Positions 55,443 through 63,485 of a stretch of 64,000 bases of DNA are shown here, piece by piece. The DNA is taken from NCBI RefSeq assembly GCF_002632725.1, contig NZ_NJAI01000006.1, forward strand, positions 355,581-419,580. The letters are read 5' to 3'. Each line of letters starts with the position of its first letter. The first letter of the stretch is position 1. The position numbers and the translations under genes were made by a program. The notes under the pieces are model-generated. The model was not told where the DNA came from and searched no databases. It saw nothing but the letters and a program-made list of their open reading frames with translations. Source of the stretch: Xenorhabdus hominickii. GTDB lineage: Bacteria > Pseudomonadota > Gammaproteobacteria > Enterobacterales > Enterobacteriaceae.

Positions 55443-57401
55443 ATGACCAAGCCATTTCATCCAAATTTAAATATAGATGCGTTGTTTTTGGGCCCAAAAT
55501 CAGAAAATGCGGTTTTTTTTAGAGAGATGATGGACTATGCAGTTAGCGAACACATACATTGGCGCTCAGGTTTTCATCCCGAAGATTCGGCCTTGGTCAC
55601 ATCTGTTGACCGTTATGAACACAATTACAGAGAAACACTTTACCAGACAGAAGGGATCTTAAATCAGTTATCAGCAAAACTGAAAAACACGTCAATCCCT
55701 TTCTTTTCTCCCCGTTATCTTGGCCATATTAGCAGTGATACGTTGATGGTTTCTAACCTTGCTTATGTTATGGCCATGATGTACAACCCAAACAACTGTA
55801 GCTATGAATCCTCTCCTACAACAACAGAGCTGGAACTTGAATCCGGGTTAGATCTCTGCCGCATGTTTGGTTATGATCCTCAGCAATCTTGGGGACACAT
55901 CACTTCTGGCGGTACTGTAGCTAACTATGAAGGATTATGGGTTGCCAGAAATGTAAAAACGTTACCTTTTGCAATTTCCCAACATCCAAAAGCAAAAGAT
56001 CTGCTCAATCATAAATCTCCTCAGCAATTGAGAAACATGTCAACGGCTGAAACTCTAGATTTAATCAGTGAACTGCAACAGCGTGGAATTTTCGAGGAAG
56101 TCCGCGATATGACGTGTCGTGGCATTGGAGTAAAACCAGAAATATTGGGCAAACTACTGGTTCCACAATCCAAGCATTACTCTTGGATGAAAGCAGCAGA
56201 TATTTTTGGTATCGGTCAGGAAAACATTATTTCATTGCCTGTTAATGAAAACTATCAAACTGACATTGTTCAAATGAGGAAGATAGTTTTTGATTTAATT
56301 GAAAAAGGCGAGTCAATTTTGGCAATGATTGCTGTGGTAGGAACAACGGAGGTTGGGGCGATAGATCAAATTGATAAAGTCATCGCATTGAGGCAGGAAT
56401 GTGAGGAGCTTTATGGTGAATCATTCTATATCCATGTTGATGCAGCTTATGCAGGATACGCTTGTTCTATGCTCCTGAATGAACAAGGAGAGTTTGTAGA
56501 ATATGATGATCTGGTTAATCATCATCGTACGATAGGAATTATGCCTGAAGGCATTAGCTGGCCGAAACCGGAGGTTTACCAAAGTTTCAAGGCATTGAAA
56601 GAAGTTGATTCGATTACAGTTGACCCGCATAAGGTTGGATTTATTCAATACGCGGCTGGTGCCATCTGTATGAAAGACAAACGTATTCTCGACCTGATTT
56701 CTTCCCGGGCGGCTTATGTCTTTGAAGAGAAAAACGATAATACGAATCCCTCAGCTATCAATAGAGGAATTCTAGGTTCATCTATCATGGAAGGCTCAAA
56801 AGCAGGAGCGACAGCAGCGGCTCTCTGGGCTGCCCATCGATTATTACCTTTGAATATCAATGGATATGGAAAAATCATCGCTGCCGGTATTGTCACCGCT
56901 CACCGTCTATTGGATAAGCTCGCGAATTTAGCGCCAATAGAAGTAGGTATGCATCGGTTTGAAGTGCATATTATGCCATTCCCTGATTTTCATATGATTA
57001 ACTTCACATTCAAAGAAGTTGGCAACGAGAGTTTGACCCGCCACAATGCCCTCAATAAACGCCTTTATGAACTTTGTTCATATTATACAGGGCGTGCTTA
57101 TGCCAACGATTTTCTTACATCATCCACCATACTGGATTACAAAGAGTATGGTGATACACCGCAGCATTATGCAGAAAAATGTGGTTTTAGCCGCAGTGAA
57201 TGGGAGAAAACCCGCCGCATTTATGTATTACGAGCTGCGGTAATGACTAGTTGTTTGCGTAATGAAGAACATTTCGAAGAGTTTTGGCAGAAACTTCAAG
57301 CTATCTTTGTTAGTAAACTGAATCAGTTGGTTGATGAAGAAGAGAAAAAAGTACGACGGACAACCAGTATAGATAAACCGTTTATTGCTGTCCGGTCATG
57401 A
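55443..57401 (+). CDS. Group II PLP-dependent amino-acid decarboxylase (tyrosine-decarboxylase-like)
   Basis: 652 residues, longer than GAD (~470) but close to bacterial tyrosine decarboxylases (~620). PLP-binding Lys in SITVDPHKVGFIQYAAG (~401). HVDAAYAGYAC (~333) holds the Asp that pairs with the pyridine N. The N-terminal region FFSPRYLGHISSDTLMVSNLAYVMAMMYNPNNCSYESSPTTTELELE is that of the TyrDC group. It probably makes tyramine, phenethylamine or tryptamine, which nematode symbionts use as building blocks of amide metabolites; this is inference. Single-gene transcript ended by a strong terminator. Confidence 0.85.
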   Translation: MTKPFHPNLNIDALFLGPKSENAVFFREMMDYAVSEHIHWRSGFHPEDSALVTSVDRYEHNYRETLYQTEGILNQLSAKLKNTSIPFFSPRYLGHISSDTLMVSNLAYVMAMMYNPNNCSYESSPTTTELELESGLDLCRMFGYDPQQSWGHITSGGTVANYEGLWVARNVKTLPFAISQHPKAKDLLNHKSPQQLRNMSTAETLDLISELQQRGIFEEVRDMTCRGIGVKPEILGKLLVPQSKHYSWMKAADIFGIGQENIISLPVNENYQTDIVQMRKIVFDLIEKGESILAMIAVVGTTEVGAIDQIDKVIALRQECEELYGESFYIHVDAAYAGYACSMLLNEQGEFVEYDDLVNHHRTIGIMPEGISWPKPEVYQSFKALKEVDSITVDPHKVGFIQYAAGAICMKDKRILDLISSRAAYVFEEKNDNTNPSAINRGILGSSIMEGSKAGATAAALWAAHRLLPLNINGYGKIIAAGIVTAHRLLDKLANLAPIEVGMHRFEVHIMPFPDFHMINFTFKEVGNESLTRHNALNKRLYELCSYYTGRAYANDFLTSSTILDYKEYGDTPQHYAEKCGFSRSEWEKTRRIYVLRAAVMTSCLRNEEHFEEFWQKLQAIFVSKLNQLVDEEEKKVRRTTSIDKPFIAVRS

Positions 57402-57455
57402 TAATTTGAATATGACGTCGCTGACATTTTCATTAACCTAAATAACTACCAGCAA

Positions 57456-57485
57456 AAAGAGCCTGAAAAGCTTTTCAGGCTCTTT
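57456..57485. terminator. Perfect-palindrome terminator after the decarboxylase
   Basis: AAAGAGCCTGAAAAG (57456-57470) is the exact inverse of 57471-57485; the hairpin has A on one side and T on the other, so it can work in both directions. Confidence 0.9.
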
Positions 57486-57512
57486 TCATTACCTCGAATA
57501 TTTCAATATTAT

Positions 57513-57665
57513 TTATTTTATACCTACCCAAACAGTCCAAAAATCTTTTTCAACAATAAAATCCGACAGCGTTCCCAGCTTCTGAATCAGATCGTACCAT
57601 TCTTATTGGGCTTCACGGCCAACATAAGCATATTTGTTTTCTTTGGCATTAAAGTTGATTGGCAT
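57513..57665 (-). pseudogene. Small remnant of a SAM-dependent methyltransferase gene
   Basis: On the minus strand from ATG 57665: MPINFNAKENKYAYVGREAQ, then TAA (57605-57603), then in the same frame EWYDLIQKLGTLSDFIVEKDFW and a stop. The first part resembles the N-terminus of class I methyltransferases that begin MxINFHxxxNxxxYxGREAxxxW before their SAM motif. The SAM-binding core is missing. It is best read as a decayed fragment; a 20-residue peptide is the only intact frame. Confidence 0.5.
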
Positions 57666-57690
57666 AATCAATGTCCTTACGGTTGCTTTC

Positions 57691-58305
57691 TCAATTGGCG
57701 ATAGGGATCACGCCCAAAGAAACACCGAATCCCATCAGAATGACACCAATGACTCGATTAAGTATGGTTTGTTTTTCTAACATGGCAGCTCTAAGTTTAT
57801 AGTGAGAAAAGAAAACAGCAACGCTTATAAACCAGATAAGGTGCATGAGAGACATAAAAATCCCATAACTCATTTGCAAGCCGATACTGGTGGATGGTGA
57901 AACAATCTGAGTAAAGGTACTGACAACAAAAAGTGTCGATTTAGGATTCAATACATTTGTCAGAAAACCCGTTCTAAACGCCGTAATTGCAGCCTGTTTT
58001 GTTGAGTTAATATCAACATCAATTTCTGTTTTTGATGTGATCGTCTTATAACCTATGTAGATAAGATAAATAGCTCCCGCAACTTTTATGGCGAGTAATA
58101 TATTGGGTGAATGCGCAATTAAAATACCAATACCAAGGATGGTATAAGCAACATGAACCAATATACCTGATGCTATCCCAATGGCTGCTAATATGCCGGC
58201 TCGTCGGCCGTAAAGATAACTGTTGCGGGTGATCATTGCAAAGTCAGCCCCCGGGCTGATAACTGCAAGAATAGTAATAACGGCTACAGCAATTAACTCT
58301 GTCAT
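57691..58305 (-). CDS. LysE/RhtB-family amino-acid exporter
   Basis: 204 residues with about six membrane segments. N-terminus AVAVITILAVISPGADFAMITRNSYLYGRRAGILAAIGIASGILVHVAYTILGIG, with the ISPGAD motif of the LysE/RhtB family, and TGFLTNVLNPKSTLFVVSTF in the middle, another family mark. It exports amino acids or derivatives. It is divergent from a LysR-type regulator gene, a common pair in which the regulator controls the exporter, but that regulator is truncated here. Confidence 0.92.
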   Translation of the reverse strand: MTELIAVAVITILAVISPGADFAMITRNSYLYGRRAGILAAIGIASGILVHVAYTILGIGILIAHSPNILLAIKVAGAIYLIYIGYKTITSKTEIDVDINSTKQAAITAFRTGFLTNVLNPKSTLFVVSTFTQIVSPSTSIGLQMSYGIFMSLMHLIWFISVAVFFSHYKLRAAMLEKQTILNRVIGVILMGFGVSLGVIPIAN

Positions 58306-58426
58306 TATGTCCTCTGAATAGCACTTGTCATATTTTGATAACTTATTTTATTGATCTATTTGACTAAAGAATAACGATTAATTTACGCTGAAATGATTGA
58401 GAAAAAATCAACAATAAAGGATTGTA

Positions 58427-58891
58427 ATGAAAGAGCTACCCCCACTGAATTCGTTGAGGGCATTTGAAGCGGCAGCCCGTTACCAAAGTTTAGTCAAAGC
58501 AGCAGAAGAATTATGTGTGACACAAGGAGCGGTCAGTCGTCAAATCCGGCGATTGGAGGCTATTTTAGGTATTACTTTATTTGAACGCAGAAATAGGGGG
58601 ATCTTTTTGACTCCTGCTGGTGAAAAACTCAAACAAACCTGCCAACAAGCATTTGAACTGCTAGCATCGACACTCGATGAACTCCAACAAACATCCCAAG
58701 GAACACCGTTAATTGTTTCTTGTGAACCCACAATCATGATGAAATGGTTGCTTCCTAATTTAATGAAGTTTAAGGAAAACTATCCTGATATCGAAATTCA
58801 TTTAGTCTCAGGGGGTGGCAATATCGACTTTTCGCGAAATTCGGTCAACTTAGCCATTCGGCGAAATGATTTTTTTGGGGAATACGTTTAA
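58427..58891 (+). pseudogene. Truncated LysR-type regulator (GcvA-like), cut at the island boundary
   Basis: 154 residues instead of ~300. The N-terminal helix-turn-helix is intact (PPLNSLRAFEAAARYQSLVKAAEELCVTQGAVSRQIRRLE, LFERRNRGIFLTPAG). The effector domain starts normally (PLIVSCEPTIMMKWLLPNLMKFKENYPDIEIHLVSGGG...VNLAIRRNDF) and then ends at GEYV with two stops in a row. Homology stops about where the integrase-bearing segment begins, so insertion of the element probably removed the second half. The HTH fragment could still be made and bind DNA without an effector domain. Confidence 0.75.
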
Positions 58892-59091
58892 TAAGTCATC
58901 CGTAATCATGAGCAGTCACATATAATCACATATTTAAATTCAACCATTTGATTTTTATTTAAATTAAACCATTCCATTGCTTGCTATAGTCATCATTAGT
59001 CACAAACATTCATCTTGTATCATGAAAAAAATGTACATATGTGAGTACATAAACTACATTAAAAGCTGTATTATTTTTTGAGGAAAGTGAT
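58892..59091. other. Putative attachment-site region between the truncated LysR gene and integrase
   Basis: 200 bases without a gene. The junction between host LysR coding sequence (ending ~58890) and foreign DNA must lie at its left edge. GAGGAAAG before ATG 59092 is the integrase ribosome site. The attachment core cannot be fixed without the other end of the element. Confidence 0.4.
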
Positions 59092-60345
59092 ATGGCAATT
59101 ACTGATTCATGGCTGCGTTCCACCAGCGGTAAACCCCAAGAGAAAATGATTACTAAGTCTGATAGGGATAGCTTATCTGTTCGCGTTACCCCTAAAGGAA
59201 AAATCATATTTCAATTCAGGTATCGATGGAACGGCAAAGGAGATCGAATTGATATTGGTACTTACCCTGCAACCAGCTTAAAAGATGCTCGTGACGCTGT
59301 CACTTTTTACCGAGGAGAACTCGAACAACACCGTAACCCTAAAATAGTTAAACGCGTTCGCAAAGAGTCTGCATTAAGCGCAGTGACCGTAGAGGGACTA
59401 ATGCGAGAATGGTGGAAGACGACAATGCAAGGCTCAAAAATTGAGGCTGATTCTATTTTGCGTTCTTTCGAAATTCATGTGTTCCCTAAAATCGGTAAAC
59501 TTCCTCATGATGAGGTGACGCTCCATGTTTGGCTTGCCTTAATTGAAGACATTTCCAAGCAAGTACCGTCAATTGGCACTCGCATATTGACATACTCCAA
59601 GACTGCGCATAGATGGGCTGTCCGGCGCGGAATGACCAATTTAACTCCATTATCTGATGTGGAAAAAAGTGATTTAGGAGGAAGAGCTGCGGATGCTGAT
59701 CTCGATTCTGAGATGGGCGAAAGGACATTAAATGAAGAAGAGTTAGTGGTTCTTTTTAAACTCATTAATGCTTCTGACTACAACCCCCGCAACGCATTAA
59801 TAATAAAATTGTGCCTGCTATTTGGATGTCGCGTTAGTGAGCTGTTGAAAGCCAAGGTTAACGACTTTGACTATGAGAAGAATGTTTGGATTGTTCCGCC
59901 CGCCAACCATAAAACAGGGAGAAGATCCAAGAAGCCCATAATCAGACCTATCATTCCAGCAGCTAAAGAATTAATCGAGCACGCAAAGAAATTAAACGGT
60001 GGAAGTTCATATTTATTCACAGTATCTAGCGGAAAACCCTTCGCTCGGGGATCATACATTCAAATAATTACAATTCTTAATAAAAGAATGGCTCCTTACC
60101 TGCCTACTTGCGCTCACTGGTCAATTCATGATTTGCGTAGGACTATGCGCACTGAAATTTCCGAATTAACATCACCTCATGTAGCTGAAATTATGCTGGG
60201 GCATAAATTGCCGGGAATATGGCAGGTGTACGATAAGCACACCTACCTAGACGAGCAGAGAGAGGCCTATGAACGCTGGTGGGATAAGTTGACTAAAATT
60301 GTTTCCCGTTCTCCCAGTCAAAAATATCCTGCCGCAGAAAGTTAA
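59092..60345 (+). CDS. int: Phage/island tyrosine integrase
   Basis: 417 residues, size of P4-type integrases. N-terminal arm-binding-like domain (KSDRDSLSVRVTPKGKIIFQFRYRWNGKGDRIDIGTYPATSLKDARDAV), a core-binding domain (~100-200), and a catalytic domain with Arg in FGCRVSELLKA, Lys in NHKTGRRSKKP, H-x-x-R in IHDLRRTMR, His in MLGHKLPG and Tyr in QVYDKHTY. It catalyses integration and excision of the following element. It sits right at the truncated LysR gene, pointing into the element, and its 3' end overlaps the convergent small DNA-binding gene by 53 bases. Confidence 0.95.
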   Translation: MAITDSWLRSTSGKPQEKMITKSDRDSLSVRVTPKGKIIFQFRYRWNGKGDRIDIGTYPATSLKDARDAVTFYRGELEQHRNPKIVKRVRKESALSAVTVEGLMREWWKTTMQGSKIEADSILRSFEIHVFPKIGKLPHDEVTLHVWLALIEDISKQVPSIGTRILTYSKTAHRWAVRRGMTNLTPLSDVEKSDLGGRAADADLDSEMGERTLNEEELVVLFKLINASDYNPRNALIIKLCLLFGCRVSELLKAKVNDFDYEKNVWIVPPANHKTGRRSKKPIIRPIIPAAKELIEHAKKLNGGSSYLFTVSSGKPFARGSYIQIITILNKRMAPYLPTCAHWSIHDLRRTMRTEISELTSPHVAEIMLGHKLPGIWQVYDKHTYLDEQREAYERWWDKLTKIVSRSPSQKYPAAES

Positions 60346-60487
60346 GCTGGTCGGATTTAAATCTGGGTTTTGGGAAGCCTTCTCGTTTTTGCTTCCCATT
60401 ACCGCACCACAATCTTATTGTATGTGGCTTTACGCCATATCGGCCTGCCAGTTCGTCTGTTTTGATATAAGGTGATTGATTCATCAT
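60293..60487 (-). CDS. Small HTH DNA-binding protein (excisionase/AlpA-like)
   Basis: 64 residues. YIKTDELAGRYGVKPHTIRLWCGNGKQKREGFPKPRFKSDQLNFLRQDIFDWENGK is the winged MerR-like helix-turn-helix of AlpA/excisionase proteins. Such proteins bend DNA at the attachment site and steer the integrase to excision. It ends inside the integrase gene on the other strand, which supports a joint role. Last gene of the minus-strand chain; the start overlaps the stop of the gene before it (ATGATG). Confidence 0.8.
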   Translation of the reverse strand: MMNQSPYIKTDELAGRYGVKPHTIRLWCGNGKQKREGFPKPRFKSDQLNFLRQDIFDWENGKQF

Positions 60488-60801
60488 TTACCTCCTTTCT
60501 GATACCGGTTCTCCAAAACTGTTTTCGCCACCATTGCCGGTGTTGCCTTATCACTCCATGTCGCTTCAAAAATAATGCTGTTCAATTCCGTTGTGAGAAT
60601 ATCATCCAAATTTTTTGGTCTCGCAGAGTAGGGCACCTCATCGGGCACCCCGTTCATCATGTCGATAGTGAGTTCAGCGATTGCCTTTTCTCCCCGTTCT
60701 GGCTTCCGGTAGCCTGCCTGCCAGACTGCCTCGGTGATATCAGCAGGATCACCCCAGACCGAAGCAATGATTTGGGTGAGGTGGAAGGCGTCATTGATCA
60801 T
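60484..60801 (-). CDS. Phage hypothetical protein
   Basis: 105 residues from ATG 60801 (MINDAFHLTQIIASVWGDP), or five codons longer. Contains ITEAVWQAGYRKPERGEKAIAELTIDMMNGV and a C-terminal ATPAMVAKTVLENRYQKGGK. I do not recognise a domain. Overlaps its upstream neighbour by 11 bases, typical of a phage early operon. Confidence 0.6.
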   Translation of the reverse strand: MINDAFHLTQIIASVWGDPADITEAVWQAGYRKPERGEKAIAELTIDMMNGVPDEVPYSARPKNLDDILTTELNSIIFEATWSDKATPAMVAKTVLENRYQKGGK

Positions 60802-61063
60802 TGTTATTCTCTCCACTTTCCAACCAGTTAAAGAGTTGCTGTATATTCTGGGCGTCTATTACTCGTTGCCCTGTATCCAGAACTTTGACTGTTATTTGGG
60901 TGCCTTCAATATCGACAGCCTCTTCCTCTATAACTGTTGGTAATTTTTCTTCCTGTTGAATCTGCTCATCTGCCTTCTTCAATAACCCGCTCGCCCATTC
61001 TTTCCCGTCATCAATATGACCAGCCAACCCAATTTCATTTTGTGCGTTATCGATGCTTATCAT
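60791..61063 (-). CDS. Phage hypothetical protein
   Basis: 90 residues, acidic. IDDGKEWASGLLKKADEQIQQEEKL followed by a short beta-like segment EGTQITVKVLDTGQRVIDAQNIQQLFNWLES. No recognised domain. Overlaps neighbours on both sides. Confidence 0.6.
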   Translation of the reverse strand: MISIDNAQNEIGLAGHIDDGKEWASGLLKKADEQIQQEEKLPTVIEEEAVDIEGTQITVKVLDTGQRVIDAQNIQQLFNWLESGENNNDQ

Positions 61064-61287
61064 TATTCTTTACCTCGCTTATTACGTGCTTTCTTCACCG
61101 GTGTTAATTTCACTTCGGCCACTTTGGGCGCGGGTGGCAGAAGAGGGCAGATGCCCTCATGAATATGTTGGTTACGTCTCATGCGGTGGATAATCCGCTG
61201 CGTGTGATCCCTGCCGTCGTCAATGTGGAATGTGGCCTTAACAAGTACATCGTCAATGTCTGCCCGCTGGCGGTGTCCCTTAGTCAC
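61063..61287 (-). CDS. Phage hypothetical protein, basic
   Basis: 74 residues rich in Arg, His and Lys (QRIIHRMRRNQHIHEG, KKARNKRGKE at the end). The central sentence-like pattern VKATFHIDDGRDHTQRIIHRMR is followed by a Pro-rich stretch. No recognised domain; it may bind nucleic acid. Confidence 0.55.
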   Translation of the reverse strand: MTKGHRQRADIDDVLVKATFHIDDGRDHTQRIIHRMRRNQHIHEGICPLLPPAPKVAEVKLTPVKKARNKRGKE

Positions 61288-61504
61288 GGTCTGCCTCCCT
61301 GCAAATGGTTTTGTAAGCCCGCATCATGTGATTGGTTTTGCCTGTGATCACCGTTCTTCTGAAAAACACCCCGGAAGAAGCAGCCCGAACAGGTGTGGCT
61401 AACAGGGCAGCATCAACACAACGGTTGTGTAAGCGGCGTTCTGTAATAAAGCTGGCAAGGATGATTTGTGCTGTGTTGCCCTTGTCCTGATATTCGATTT
61501 TCAT
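61280..61504 (-). CDS. Phage hypothetical protein
   Basis: 74 residues: MKIEYQDKGNTAQIILASFITERRLHNRC, then RAASSGVFFRRTVITGKTNHMMRAYKTICREAD. No recognised domain. Overlaps the next gene by 8 bases; 12 bases separate it from the clamp-like gene upstream. Confidence 0.55.
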   Translation of the reverse strand: MKIEYQDKGNTAQIILASFITERRLHNRCVDAALLATPVRAASSGVFFRRTVITGKTNHMMRAYKTICREADRD

Positions 61505-61516
61505 TGAAACGCCCCC

Positions 61517-62047
61517 TTACACCCGCGTTGGCATGACAACAAACTGAGGGTTGCCATAACGCTGATTGATGTTGTCGCCAAACTTCATTAAGCAAGCGCC
61601 TGTCATGCCGGAGGGGTGCATGGAAACGGTGATGAGTCTTGAATCAATCCCAAATATTTTGTAGGGGTAGGCCAAGTACTCAGCCTGAAAGTGGGGAATA
61701 ACATTTTCCACTTTCTTTGGGATCACGCGGTCTAAATCAGGGAAGCGACCATCCAGCATGGTTAAAACGGTGAATCCAACCCGAATCCCGGCAATATCCC
61801 GGTGAACGGCATAAGGTTCTTTGGTGAAATGCAGTTCCGTTGTGTCTGCTTTCTTGGGGATCTTCCCGTGAAACTGCACGATAGCTTTACGGCGCGTATT
61901 CACGCCATGCTCTAACCGAAAAGCGACATAGCCGTTTGTTGATTCCAGATATTTTGGAGTGATATTCACCCCACACAGGTAATAACGCGGGTCATTTTTA
62001 GCCACACAGACCAGTGCGGCACGTAATAAATTGGAGTTAATGATCAT
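61517..62047 (-). CDS. Half-size DNA polymerase sliding-clamp (DnaN) relative
   Basis: 176 residues from ATG 62047 (MIINSNLLRAALVCVA). Three landmarks align with E. coli DnaN in the right order: NDPRYYLCGV...STNGYVAFRLEH with QDVRYYLNGM...ATDGHRLAVCSM of domain 2; LDGRFPDLDRVIPKK with VDGRFPDYRRVLPKN at the end of domain 2; and the last residues QFVVMPTRV with AYVVMPMRL. DnaN is 366 residues with three domains; here domain 1 is absent and domain 3 is shortened. The C-terminal VVMPxR segment lies by the peptide-binding cleft that polymerases and clamp loader use. It could form a smaller ring, join host clamps, or compete for host partners. Phage early operon context. Confidence 0.75.
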   Translation of the reverse strand: MIINSNLLRAALVCVAKNDPRYYLCGVNITPKYLESTNGYVAFRLEHGVNTRRKAIVQFHGKIPKKADTTELHFTKEPYAVHRDIAGIRVGFTVLTMLDGRFPDLDRVIPKKVENVIPHFQAEYLAYPYKIFGIDSRLITVSMHPSGMTGACLMKFGDNINQRYGNPQFVVMPTRV

Positions 62048-62280
62048 GACTTTACCTCCGCCTTTGAGCATGCATCCAGACTGCTAATCGTGTTTTTGTT
62101 GAATCCTTCCGGCATGACAGAGAAGAGCGTGTGATTAGTTGACGTCAGCTGCTCGTCAGTGAATACTGCCTGTGATTTTGCGATAGCCTCCATTGCATCA
62201 TGGGCCTCCATAGCAATACGCAGCGTGTGTCGATGCCCGCAAGGGTAATTAGCCAAATAGGTCACAATGTACTTTTCCAT
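62044..62280 (-). CDS. Phage hypothetical protein
   Basis: 78 residues from ATG 62280 (MEKYIVTYLANYPCGHRHTLRI), eight bases after GAGG. The longer frame back to 62373 runs through the ORF6N gene and is unlikely. Contains HDAMEAIAKSQAVFTDEQL. No recognised domain. Its stop overlaps the clamp-like gene start. Confidence 0.6.
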   Translation of the reverse strand: MEKYIVTYLANYPCGHRHTLRIAMEAHDAMEAIAKSQAVFTDEQLTSTNHTLFSVMPEGFNKNTISSLDACSKAEVKS

Positions 62281-62290
62281 TTCCATCACC

Positions 62291-63079
62291 TCACTTTTTG
62301 CCAAACAGTTTTTTGAGATCAACACCGTGTACCGCCAGCCATGCTTCGGCAGGCCATGACTTAACATGTCCATATCGGGTGTCAGGAACCTTCACCGCTT
62401 CGATGTTGTTTTCCTTGCACCATTTGCGGAGTGGGGCGTACTGGTATTCTTTTTCTGTGGCGTTCTGCACCGCCGTAACCGTTGCGTGTTTTGTGCTTTC
62501 ACCCAGGCGTTCTTCCAGCTCTCTACATTTGCGGGTAACAGCACCGAGTTTGCCGAGTGCCTGAGCTTCACGACTGCGACTGATCTGTGATTTGGTGCGG
62601 CGAGCTTCATCACGTTCTTGAGTAATGACGACCTTTTCTTTTTCAGTTGTCAGCAATGCTTCCAGAGCTGCAATGTAATCACCGGGCAAGGCAAGGGGAT
62701 TGGTTGCGGTTTTTTTCTGATGAAAGTAAGCTGACTCCATTTTTTCAAAGAAAGACCATGCCTCATCGGTATCAAGAATTTTCGACATGCGAGCCGCACC
62801 TTTCTCTGTGAAGAGGGTGATTTGATTTGCGTGTTTATTAACCAAGTCAATATTATTGCCTTGGTTCTTAAATGATTGAAAGTTATCACCTTTAAGAGTG
62901 AATACATGAATACCCTCAAGAAAGCGGCTGCGGTGATTAGCGATATTGGAACGGATGTTTGTTGGTTCTGTACCATACCCAGTCGCCAGCGTTTCAGTGG
63001 TAACGACACGAACGCCTTGCCACTCGATCACTGGCAGCTTGTTTGAATCGACAGTAATTAATTCGTTTTTCTTGCTCAT
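62291..63079 (-). CDS. ORF6N-domain phage antirepressor-like protein
   Basis: 262 residues. The N-terminal ~100 residues are an ORF6N domain: LPVIEWQGVRVVTTETLATGYGTEPTNIRSNIANHRSRFLEGIHVFTLKG...FTEKGAARMSKILDTDEAWSFFEKMESAYF. A helical linker with coiled-coil character (ITQERDEARRTKSQISRSREAQALGKLGAVTRKCRELEERL) leads to a C-terminal domain ending WCKENNIEAVKVPDTRYGHVKSWPAEAWLAVHGVDLKKLFGKK. ORF6N proteins are phage and viral DNA-binding regulators, often antirepressors. Intact, tightly packed between small genes. Confidence 0.85.
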   Translation of the reverse strand: MSKKNELITVDSNKLPVIEWQGVRVVTTETLATGYGTEPTNIRSNIANHRSRFLEGIHVFTLKGDNFQSFKNQGNNIDLVNKHANQITLFTEKGAARMSKILDTDEAWSFFEKMESAYFHQKKTATNPLALPGDYIAALEALLTTEKEKVVITQERDEARRTKSQISRSREAQALGKLGAVTRKCRELEERLGESTKHATVTAVQNATEKEYQYAPLRKWCKENNIEAVKVPDTRYGHVKSWPAEAWLAVHGVDLKKLFGKK

Positions 63080-63300
63080 TATTCTGCTTCCTTAAGTTCA
63101 ATCTTCATTTTCTTTGCATGACGTCGCATGGCTCTATTAAGTGGTACTCTTAGGAATTCGCCTTCTGTTGAGAAATTGGCGATATATTTTTTTGAATTTA
63201 AATAATCACGTTCTTCGTCTTTTCCTAAGCGCATTCCTTGAGGGATGGTCATTCCCATAAATCCTTGTTGCGTTTTACTTCTTTTTATTTTTGCCATCAC
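63079..63300 (-). CDS. Phage hypothetical protein
   Basis: 73 residues, basic, with MRLGKDEERDYLNSKKYIANFSTEGEFLRVPLNRAMRRHAKKMKIELKEAE. The basic helix near the C-terminus may contact nucleic acid. No recognised domain. The true start could be the second ATG (63297). Overlaps both neighbours. Confidence 0.55.
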   Translation of the reverse strand: MMAKIKRSKTQQGFMGMTIPQGMRLGKDEERDYLNSKKYIANFSTEGEFLRVPLNRAMRRHAKKMKIELKEAE

Positions 63301-63485
63301 AATCCCTCCCTAAGAGTTATTTTTGCTTTTCGAACACAGCGCAGATTATTCTTGGTACATTCCTGTTCTTGTTTTTTATCCTGAGATAATAAGAGCGCAT
63401 TTCCCCATGCTTTGGCGGCGCGGCGAAATAAGCCTTTCAGTTCTAAATTCCGTGCTAATTGCTTTGCTTGTTCATATTCAGTCAT
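63297..63485 (-). CDS. PerC-like small regulator
   Basis: 62 residues. EQAKQLARNLELKGLFRRAAKAWGNALLLSQ fits the short PerC/pch activator pattern (A-x-x-LE-x-KGL-x-RRAA-x-xW). Such proteins occur in prophages and can affect host genes. Family call by pattern only. Overlaps the ANR-like gene upstream by 9 bases. Confidence 0.55.
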   Translation of the reverse strand: MTEYEQAKQLARNLELKGLFRRAAKAWGNALLLSQDKKQEQECTKNNLRCVRKAKITLREGL

